Shown one piece after another: positions 34,687 to 41,425 of a DNA stretch of 64,000 nucleotides. Within the stretch, counting starts at the first letter, position 1; every line of letters begins with the position of its first letter. The translations under genes and the position numbers were made by a program. The notes beneath the pieces were generated by a model, which worked only from the letters and a program-made list of their open reading frames with translations, had not been told where the DNA came from and did no database searches. The stretch comes from Pelagirhabdus alkalitolerans (GTDB lineage Bacteria > Bacillota > Bacilli > Bacillales > Amphibacillaceae), in contig NZ_FMYI01000004.1 in assembly GCF_900096905.1 (NCBI RefSeq), forward strand, positions 124,001 to 188,000, in the 5' to 3' direction.

Positions 34687-35565
34687 ATGGATATTTTAAC
34701 AGGAATGAACCAAGCAATTGATTATTTAGAAGATCATTTAACAGAAGAAATTGAGACAAAAGAGTTAGCACAGCTCGCCCATTGTTCAGAGTATCATTTT
34801 AAACGGATGTTTTCCTCTTTAACGGGGATTCCACTTTCAGAGTATATACGGAGGCGCCGATTATCGTTAGCTGTCTATGACTTGAAAGAAACAGATTTGA
34901 AAATTATTGATGTTGCTGTTAAATATGGGTATCGTTCAGCAGATGCATTCACCCGTGCATTTTATGCGATGCATCAAGTTTTACCGTCTCACGTCCAACG
35001 TGGGGAAGCATCCGTTGTCACCTATTCTCGACTAACACTTCACTTAAAAATTGAAGGAGGTATATCGATGAAGTACCGTTTAGTAGAAAAAGATTCATTT
35101 AATATCGTTGGATTAAAGAAAAGAGTTGCGATCCAGTTTGAAGGCGTAAACGAAGAGATTGAAAAGTTAGCACAACGCATAACACCTGAGGTGGCTGATG
35201 AGTTAATTGAGTTATCAAATGTGGATCCTAAAGGCATCATTAATGCATCCACCCATTTTTCTGAAGGTCGAATGGAAGAACAAGGCGAACTCGATCATTA
35301 CATTGGTGTTGCGACAACACTTGATACCCATCATTCATTTGATGAACTAAATGTCAATGCAGGAACATGGGCTGTGTTTGAATCAACAGGCCCTCAACCT
35401 GAAACCCTACAAAACACATGGGGACGCATCTATTCTGAATGGTTCCCTACATCAGGTTATGAAGCTGTCGAAGGCCCCGAAATATTATGGTCAGATCAAC
35501 AAGAAACCGATCAAACCGAGTACAAAACTGAAATATGGATTCCGGTGAAAAAAGTGATTGATTAA
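34687..35565 (+). CDS. AraC family regulator with GyrI-like effector-binding domain
   Basis: A 292-residue transcription factor. The AraC double helix-turn-helix is N-terminal (about 8-105: SEYHFKRMFSSLTGIPLSEYIRRRR, VKYGYRSADAFTRAF). The C-terminal GyrI/SOUL-like domain (about 127-290) normally binds small hydrophobic or cationic ligands. The ATG follows TCAGGAGG. A second strong site, AAGGAGGT, occurs inside the gene six bases before an in-frame ATG (35068) at the junction, so the effector domain could also be made alone. It is divergent from maa, which it may regulate, but this is inference. A terminator follows. Confidence 0.9.
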   Translation: MDILTGMNQAIDYLEDHLTEEIETKELAQLAHCSEYHFKRMFSSLTGIPLSEYIRRRRLSLAVYDLKETDLKIIDVAVKYGYRSADAFTRAFYAMHQVLPSHVQRGEASVVTYSRLTLHLKIEGGISMKYRLVEKDSFNIVGLKKRVAIQFEGVNEEIEKLAQRITPEVADELIELSNVDPKGIINASTHFSEGRMEEQGELDHYIGVATTLDTHHSFDELNVNAGTWAVFESTGPQPETLQNTWGRIYSEWFPTSGYEAVEGPEILWSDQQETDQTEYKTEIWIPVKKVID

Positions 35566-35569
35566 ACGT

Positions 35570-35610
35570 AATGGCGAGGGTGAGTGAAACTCATCATCGC
35601 CATTCTTTTT
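35570..35610 (+). terminator. Terminator after the AraC-GyrI gene
   Basis: AATGGCGA pairs with TCGCCATT with an inner GGGTGAG/CTCATC stem and is followed by a T-run. Confidence 0.9.
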
Positions 35611-35732
35611 GGAGTAGATAATTGACGAATTTTAACTTTTATCGTCGAAATGATTGACGATTAACATGATATTGACTACCTTTGCTCTATAACAACCTCA
35701 CAACATTTTAATGCTTAAGGGAGGTTTTAAAA

Positions 35733-36140
35733 GTCAAGCAAACAATCGTACTCATTATATCTCTTTTTGTTATAGCAAGTTGCCATAGACAAGAAACCCA
35801 ATTAACAGTAGATCATGTTATCGATCACATAGAAGCAGAGGGGATTGAAGTCACTGAAGTCAGTTCTGATGAGATTCATGAAGACTATGCCTTTAATAAA
35901 TCTTTAAAAGGGCAAAACCCAACTCTACTTAACGTCAATGATCAACAACTAAGCATATATGCCTTTCCATCAAAATTTGATGTAGAACTTGGTATTGACG
36001 AATTTGAAAATAAAGTAGCAACTGCTACACTCACTGAACACAAACGATATAATATTGATCATTTATTACTGTTTTATATTTTCTCGGGGCAGCCAAAAGA
36101 TCCTGAGATTGACATGGCGATCAAGGAGATTGAGAAATAA
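35733..36140 (+). CDS. Small lipoprotein with a non-canonical start codon
   Basis: A 135-codon open frame encodes a clear type II signal peptide (KQTIVLIISLFVIASC, Cys near 17) followed by an acidic domain. It is not recognised as a named family. The only plausible initiation point is GTC at 35733, eight bases after a strong AAGGGAGG. No ATG, GTG or TTG occurs in this frame near there, and the frame is closed upstream. It may be a start-codon mutation (GTG to GTC) in a recently silenced gene, a sequencing error or non-canonical initiation. Two hairpins follow. It sits between the AraC gene and the DUF6612-like lipoprotein. Confidence 0.6.
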   Translation, partial: VKQTIVLIISLFVIASCHRQETQLTVDHVIDHIEAEGIEVTEVSSDEIHEDYAFNKSLKGQNPTLLNVNDQQLSIYAFPSKFDVELGIDEFENKVATATLTEHKRYNIDHLLLFYIFSGQPKDPEIDMAIKEIEK

Positions 36141-36149
36141 ATCCTTAAA

Positions 36150-36174
36150 GCTCTATCACTTTGAATGATAGAGC
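36150..36174 (+). terminator. Hairpin after the small lipoprotein gene
   Basis: A 9-bp perfect stem GCTCTATCA/TGATAGAGC with no T-run after it; a weak terminator or mRNA-end structure. Confidence 0.45.
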
Positions 36175-36187
36175 CCCCATAAAGTTA

Positions 36188-36233
36188 AAACAAGCCTATT
36201 TCACAGTTTAGACACTGTAAAATAGGCTTGTTT
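36188..36233. terminator. Bidirectional terminator-like hairpin
   Basis: The 14-bp perfect stem AAACAAGCCTATTT/AAATAGGCTTGTTT lies between converging lipoprotein genes. Confidence 0.75.
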
Positions 36234-36267
36234 AATGTTAATTAGATTATCAATTTCGAACACAAAA

Positions 36268-37143
36268 TCAAATGCCTGGAACCTCATTGAAATCATCCAT
36301 CTCTTCAGCGTTATCCAGCACGTCTTGAGGGATTGAAACAGCATCAATCTCATTGAACTGCGACATAACTATGTGTGTTTCCTCTTCTGATGTAATGGCT
36401 TGTCCCATCGCATCTACCGCCATGACCATATTCATCCTCCCTTCAGTCTGATAATAACTATCCTTGGATATCGTGATCGAATAATCAAGTTCCTTAAGTT
36501 CCATCATTCCAAAACTACTCTCTATACCTTCTTCCAAGCGCGGAACATCTGTATTCAGTCCTTGAAGATCTTCCATCAGCTCATCCATATGAATCTCTTC
36601 GGTCATCAGTGTAATGTGATAATACTCATCATCTTCTTCAAGTGAAAGATCAGTCACGTACTGTTCTAGAAACTGAAGCTGCTCCTCTGGATTCATCTGC
36701 ATGCCTGACATCGTGAACATTTCATTCGAATATGATTCCGGAAACTTCATCCAGTTTCCGATCTCTGGATCCTCCATAAACATACCTTCCTCTTCATGAA
36801 AATAAGAAAGATAACGCATCTTAGTTTCATCAGTTTCAGTTCCGGCTAGACCCTCTACTTCACTAAGGTCCATGATCGATTCCTGTTTAAAACTCATGGG
36901 ATCGAGAGTAATCTCCATGAAACTCTCAGCATGAACCACCATGCCTTCAGCACTTTCTTCCCCCATATCAATGTGCTGATTCATGTCCATTTCAACAGCG
37001 TACGACTCTAGCTCTTGCATAACCTCCTGTGACTCTTTCAAAATATCTTCAGCAGATTCCCCGGATTCAGACTGTTCTCCACAGGCTGCGAGTATAAGCA
37101 TCAGTACGATGACTACAAAACCGATTATTCTTTTTTTCTTCAT
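36268..37143 (-). CDS. DUF6612-like lipoprotein, Met- and Glu-rich
   Basis: A 291-residue predicted lipoprotein with a type II signal peptide ending LILAAC. The mature part is acidic and unusually rich in Met, and has the alternating-strand pattern of LolA/DUF6612-type lipoproteins (LESYAVEMDMNQHIDMG, MKFPESYSNEMF, DYSITISKDSYYQTEGRM). Such proteins are thought to bind hydrophobic molecules, but no function is established. The ATG follows GGAGGAG. It is monocistronic. Confidence 0.75.
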   Translation of the reverse strand: MKKKRIIGFVVIVLMLILAACGEQSESGESAEDILKESQEVMQELESYAVEMDMNQHIDMGEESAEGMVVHAESFMEITLDPMSFKQESIMDLSEVEGLAGTETDETKMRYLSYFHEEEGMFMEDPEIGNWMKFPESYSNEMFTMSGMQMNPEEQLQFLEQYVTDLSLEEDDEYYHITLMTEEIHMDELMEDLQGLNTDVPRLEEGIESSFGMMELKELDYSITISKDSYYQTEGRMNMVMAVDAMGQAITSEEETHIVMSQFNEIDAVSIPQDVLDNAEEMDDFNEVPGI

Positions 37144-37400
37144 TAAAACTCCTCCAAAATAATAAATTTTCTTCCTTAAACTTCAAATCATTTTTTGAAC
37201 TTATAAAAATTTGCCCTCTTGCATATCCTACAAAAAATAAATACTACTTCTATATTTTAACATTTCAGGAATGCCCCTTCAATGAAATCATGTGATAAGG
37301 TTTTAAAGATGTTTTTTTATTGTTGTTTGATTGATACATGACAGATACAATAGTTAGGTAAGAGCAGACACAATGACTAGGAAGTCTAGGAGGACATACA

Positions 37401-38297
37401 GTGAAACTTATTTTATTAGCGATTATGCTATTTGTTTTTGCAGGATGTGCAGACAACAATGATGATCAGACAACAGATGAACCTGAAGAGATAACTGATA
37501 ACGATGAAAATTCCGATGAAATACAAGATAATGATGACGAGCAGGATGAGGCTGATCCAATTGAAGAATCAGAACCTGATTATGATCAATTAAAAGAAAT
37601 AATTATTGAAGAATTTGAGGATGCTACCCCAACAGAATGGGGTGAGAATATTGACGGCGTCGTAACAGAAATAGACACAGATGATAAAGTGGTCTCATTA
37701 ACGTTTGACGCGTGTGATGGCACACCAGATACGTATGATGAAGAACTAATTGAATTTCTAATTGAAGAAGAAATTCCTGCTACTTTATTCATTAACGCTC
37801 AATGGATTGAAGAACATGAAGAGATTTTTACTGATTTGGCTGAAAACCCTCTGTTTGAAATCGCGAACCATGGACACGACCATAAGCCCCTTTCCGTAAC
37901 AGGAGAATCTGCATATGGCATAACAGGAACAGAGTCCCCAGAAGAAGTATTTAGTGAAATTTATAAGAATCAACAACTTATTACCGAACTGACAGGAGAA
38001 ACACCTGACTATTTCAGATCAGGAACGGCTTATTATGATGATGTTGCAGTTGAAATAGTTAAATCATTAGGATTAACAGCTGTAAACTACAACGTTTTAG
38101 GAGATGCAGGTGGCACTTTTGATAAAAATCAAATTGTTAGTGCGTTTGAATCCGCTCAAGAAGGCTCCATTTTCTTATTTCATATGAATGAACCAGACTC
38201 AGATATTAGTGATGGTGTAATAGAAGGCGTTCAAATGTTAAAAGACCAAGGCTATGACTTTGTCCAGCTTGGTGAATATGATGAGCAATTGAAGTGA
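37401..38297 (+). CDS. Polysaccharide deacetylase (NodB/CE4) lipoprotein
   Basis: A 298-residue surface lipoprotein: a short type II signal (VFAGC, Cys near 16), a very acidic Asp/Glu linker of about 70 residues, then a NodB-homology domain. Metal motif 1 is TFDACDG in place of the usual TFDDG, motif 2 is NHGHDH, and motif 3 is YFRSGTAYYDD. The later His motif is in FLFHMNEP. It probably removes acetyl groups from cell-wall or extracellular glycans. It starts with GTG at 37401 after AGGAGG. Alone on the plus strand. Confidence 0.85.
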   Translation: MKLILLAIMLFVFAGCADNNDDQTTDEPEEITDNDENSDEIQDNDDEQDEADPIEESEPDYDQLKEIIIEEFEDATPTEWGENIDGVVTEIDTDDKVVSLTFDACDGTPDTYDEELIEFLIEEEIPATLFINAQWIEEHEEIFTDLAENPLFEIANHGHDHKPLSVTGESAYGITGTESPEEVFSEIYKNQQLITELTGETPDYFRSGTAYYDDVAVEIVKSLGLTAVNYNVLGDAGGTFDKNQIVSAFESAQEGSIFLFHMNEPDSDISDGVIEGVQMLKDQGYDFVQLGEYDEQLK

Positions 38298-38712
38298 AAA
38301 TGAAGCTAGGAAGTAGACTAGTATTATTGCTTAAAGAGAACTTTTATAGGAATTTGTCTCAATTCAATCACTACATATATGTGGAAATTATGCCTGCTGA
38401 AACAAAAATGATGGTGATTCAATTTTCTAAATAAAGAGCGAATCACCATCAATGATCTTTAAGTCTTTAGAGTTATTTACCTTCACCATATCTTTAGTTG
38501 AACAGCTATTAGCATGCTAAATATGCACGATCAAATCATATAAGCTTTTGCTTAGACTAACGTTGGTTGTAAATCAACAGACTGATGGCAAACACAGTTT
38601 TCACCTGTTATTTCTAGTCGAAAGAGGTTCATTGTTTTGATACGCTTTTTTCTTTAATACTCTGTTCGTTGATGTTTGTTGTATAAACGAATAGTCTGAT
38701 TATCGATTGAGT
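38298..38712. other. Intergenic stretch after the deacetylase
   Basis: No convincing gene. A 46-codon frame starts with GTG overlapping the deacetylase stop (38294-38434) but has no clear binding site or recognisable motif. A perfect 11-bp hairpin GATGGTGATTC/GAATCACCATC (38410-38450) with a T-run on the minus strand may terminate the membrane-protein gene to its right. The rest is AT-rich without visible structure. Confidence 0.5.
38404..38450 (-). terminator. Possible terminator of the 38713-39345 gene
   Basis: An 11-bp perfect stem is followed by TTTTT on the minus strand. It lies about 260 bases beyond the stop codon. Confidence 0.5.
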
Positions 38713-39345
38713 TTATTTAATTTCTTTTTTAAAACAAATAAAAGTAACTATTCCAAAAAGATAATATAATATAGAAAAATATATACTAATATTTAGTTCC
38801 ATCACAAAAAATAATAGAGAAAATAATAAAATACATACTAACGATGGGATCTGATCAATCACATTTTTTATACCTACCATAATATCTTCCATTTCATTTC
38901 TCTTAAAACCACCCGCATAACCTTCCACAGGTTTATTATGAAAAATATATATAATGTTTTCTGTCCCTAAGGCAATAAAGGTATATGTTAAAATTTTAAA
39001 TATGAAATTATTGCTAATTACCTCTTGGTTAAAAATTGAGCTCAACACTATGACAGGAACTAAAATAACTAATAAAAAGAAAATAACAAATGCATTTTTT
39101 TCAACTATGAATCTCCTTAGTTTTTCATCAGTTAGATTCTGTTTTTTATAGAAATTTTCATTAACCATTATAAATCGATAAACAGAACTGGATAATATCA
39201 TTATTGCAATAAAAAACAACCATTGCCACTCGGGCATCATAACATTTGCAAAGGTTAATACTGAAATTAACCCAATAACCAATCCAATTAATTCTTTTCT
39301 AGCTTCTTTTTTAAAAAAATTGTTCCATGTACTCATAAAATACAT
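38713..39345 (-). CDS. Hypothetical integral membrane protein
   Basis: A 210-residue protein with about six hydrophobic segments (ELIGLVIGLISVLTF, WLFFIAIMILSSSVY, VIFFLLVILVPVIVL, FKILTYTFIALG, SLVCILLFSLLFFV, ISIYFSILYYLFGIV). I do not recognise the family. The gene is more AT-rich than its neighbours and uses many ATA/TTA codons, suggesting recent acquisition. The ATG at 39345 follows AAAGGAAG and is preferred to an upstream in-frame ATG. Confidence 0.65.
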   Translation of the reverse strand: MYFMSTWNNFFKKEARKELIGLVIGLISVLTFANVMMPEWQWLFFIAIMILSSSVYRFIMVNENFYKKQNLTDEKLRRFIVEKNAFVIFFLLVILVPVIVLSSIFNQEVISNNFIFKILTYTFIALGTENIIYIFHNKPVEGYAGGFKRNEMEDIMVGIKNVIDQIPSLVCILLFSLLFFVMELNISIYFSILYYLFGIVTFICFKKEIK

Positions 39346-39673
39346 GTTAATCTTCCTTTCATAATAAATATTTCTAAATATCAAATATGAGAATGGCTGT
39401 AATAAAAAAGATTAATGTATTAACTTTTCTCCCTTTATAAGTTTATTCGTGGGAAAATCTCTTTTTTTGTGAATGTTGTTGATAACTTTATTCACATAAA
39501 GTATTTTACACTACTTACTAATATTCTACAGCAACTTCATTTAATAAAAAATCACAAAAGAAAACACGTTTTATAGCAGCTTACAACTCCCACAAAACGT
39601 GTTTAGATTCTTATAAAATAAATTGACTCATATCCCTCACCAAATTCATTTGACAATGAATCGTTCTTCTAAA
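39346..39673. other. Intergenic stretch between membrane protein and guaA end
   Basis: AT-rich, non-coding. It holds the guaA terminator (39562-39604) and probably the promoter of the membrane-protein gene. Confidence 0.5.
39562..39604 (-). terminator. Terminator after guaA
   Basis: An 11-bp stem AAACACGTTTT/AAAACGTGTTT has T-rich sequence after it on the minus strand. Confidence 0.7.
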
Positions 39674-41206
39674 CTATTCCCACTCAATCGTTGCTGGTGG
39701 CTTGCTCGTTACGTCATACACGACGCGGTTAATTTGATCCACTTCATTGACCATACGTGTTGAAATCTTCTCAAGTACATCCCACGGGATTCTCGCCCAA
39801 TCGGAAGTCATACCATCAATGGATGTAACAGCACGGATACCAATGGTATAATCATACGTTCTCGCATCGCCCATGACGCCGACACTTCGAATGTCTGGTA
39901 GGACGGTGAAGTATTGCCAGATATCTCGGTCGAGTCCTGCTAATTTAATTTCATCTCGCAAAATAGCATCTGATTCACGTACGATTTCTAATTTTTCTTC
40001 AGAAATCTCACCTAACACGCGGATTCCTAATCCTGGTCCGGGGAATGGTTGGCGCCAAACAACACCTTCTGGTACACCTAATTCCAAACCAAGCTCTCTT
40101 ACTTCATCTTTGAATAAAGTGCTCAGTGGCTCGATTAATTCAAATTGCATGTCTTCCGGTAGGCCACCAACATTATGGTGTGATTTAATCGTTTGTGCCG
40201 TTTCTGTACCTGATTCGACGATGTCTGTGTACAGTGTTCCTTGAGCTAGGAAATCCATTTCTTTTAGACGATCTGCTTCATCGTCAAACACGTATATAAA
40301 TTCATTCCCAATAATTTTACGTTTTTCTTCTGGATCAGACACGCCTTTTAGCTTGTCTAAGAAGCGCTGCTTCGCATCAATGCGAATGATGTTCATATCA
40401 AAGCCATCACGGAATGTTTCCATGACCATGTCGCCTTCATCTTTACGTAATAAGCCATGATCAACAAAAATACATGTCAATTGATCCCCAATTGCTTTAT
40501 GAATTAGTGCAGCCACAACAGATGAGTCAACACCGCCACTTAAGGCACATAGTACTTTTTTGTCTCCTACTTGTTCGCGAATGGTCTCTATTTCTTGTTC
40601 AACGAAATTGGCCATTGTCCAATCACCTTCACAGCCGCTCACGCCAAAGACAAAGTTCTTTAGAATATCATTGCCATAAATCGTGTTGCGTACTTCTGGG
40701 TGAAACTGAACCCCGTAAATTGGTTTTTCTTTATGATGCATCGCAGCAATTGGCGTTGATGGATTCGTTGCCTCGATATTAAAATCAGCTGGAGCTGATA
40801 CAACTTTATCACTATGACTCATCCACACCGTCTGGTTATGAGGCGTTGAAGTGAAAAGATCCGCTCCTTCTTTTATATCAATATCAGCCTTTCCATATTC
40901 ACGTTCATTTGACCGTTCAACCGTTCCACCAAAATGATGCGTAATCAACTGCATCCCATAACAAATCCCTAAAACGGGGATATCTAGATCAAATATTTCT
41001 GGGTTTATCTTAAAGCTATTGTCGTCATAGACACTGTGAGGTCCACCAGATAGTATAATCCCTTTTGGATTCATTTCTTTAATTTCATCAATTGTTAAAC
41101 GATGTGAGTGAAGTTCACTATACACACCGAACTCACGAATACGTCGTGTGATCAATTGATTATATTGGCTCCCATAATCTAATACTAAAATCATTTCATT
41201 TTCCAC
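39674..41206 (-). CDS. guaA: GMP synthase (glutamine-hydrolysing)
   Basis: Converts XMP to GMP with glutamine and ATP. It has 510 residues. The N-terminal class I amidotransferase has Cys in GICYGMQL and His/Glu in GVQFHPEV. The ATP-pyrophosphatase domain has the P-loop ALSGGVDSSV, and the C-terminal dimerisation domain ends KPPATIEWE. GTG at 41206 is chosen: AAGGAG lies upstream and it matches the usual N-terminus (VENEMILVLDYGSQY). The open frame extends 13 codons higher. It is controlled by the guanine riboswitch directly upstream, an end-product control. Confidence 0.97.
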   Translation of the reverse strand: MENEMILVLDYGSQYNQLITRRIREFGVYSELHSHRLTIDEIKEMNPKGIILSGGPHSVYDDNSFKINPEIFDLDIPVLGICYGMQLITHHFGGTVERSNEREYGKADIDIKEGADLFTSTPHNQTVWMSHSDKVVSAPADFNIEATNPSTPIAAMHHKEKPIYGVQFHPEVRNTIYGNDILKNFVFGVSGCEGDWTMANFVEQEIETIREQVGDKKVLCALSGGVDSSVVAALIHKAIGDQLTCIFVDHGLLRKDEGDMVMETFRDGFDMNIIRIDAKQRFLDKLKGVSDPEEKRKIIGNEFIYVFDDEADRLKEMDFLAQGTLYTDIVESGTETAQTIKSHHNVGGLPEDMQFELIEPLSTLFKDEVRELGLELGVPEGVVWRQPFPGPGLGIRVLGEISEEKLEIVRESDAILRDEIKLAGLDRDIWQYFTVLPDIRSVGVMGDARTYDYTIGIRAVTSIDGMTSDWARIPWDVLEKISTRMVNEVDQINRVVYDVTSKPPATIEWE

Positions 41207-41246
41207 TCGCTTGTCATCTCCTTCAAATGCGCGTTTATTTCTCATT

Positions 41247-41279
41247 TAAAAAACCTCTGCCTTTAAAAAAAGACAGAGG
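41247..41279 (-). terminator. Riboswitch terminator of guaA
   Basis: On the minus strand CCTCTGTC pairs with GGCAGAGG (one G-U) and is followed by TTTTTT. The 5' arm CTGCCTCT can instead pair with GGAGGCAG at the 3' side of aptamer P1, forming the antiterminator. Confidence 0.9.
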
Positions 41280-41303
41280 CAGAAAAATTGATCACAATTA
41301 TCT

Positions 41304-41375
41304 GCCTCCATAGTCAGGAATTTTAAGGATTCCCGGTAGATACTCTCGAACCGTATTATCGAGGATATACAGAGG
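41304..41375 (-). promoter_or_regulatory. Purine (guanine-type) riboswitch aptamer, guaA
   Basis: The minus strand carries CTCTGTATATCC...GTATCTACC...TCCTTAAAAT...TGACTATGGAG. J2/3 is TATCTA and L3 is CCTTAAAA, both seen in purine riboswitches. The C74 equivalent is C, so guanine/hypoxanthine is the expected ligand. P1 has seven pairs including two G-U. Confidence 0.9.
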
Positions 41376-41396
41376 TGCATGTTTATATTGTACTTA

Positions 41397-41425
41397 ATTC
41401 TAACAGGGCGATATGACGCGGTCAA
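41397..41425 (-). promoter_or_regulatory. Sigma-A promoter of guaA
   Basis: TTGACC and TAGAAT are separated by 17 bases on the minus strand. The promoter overlaps the last codons of the upstream transglutaminase gene, so guaA has its own transcript. Confidence 0.8.

Noticed and set aside
35619..35665. Repeated TTGACGA and TCGTCGAA before the small lipoprotein gene
   Set aside because: The copies are short and irregular, with no consistent spacing to a promoter, so no operator is claimed.
38294..38434. A 46-codon frame overlapping the deacetylase stop
   Set aside because: No clear ribosome site, no motif, and part of it is a terminator-like hairpin arm. Kept only as a note.
39873..40244. A 123-codon plus-strand frame inside guaA
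   Set aside because: Antisense to the conserved GMP synthase core; no start signal or recognisable domain.
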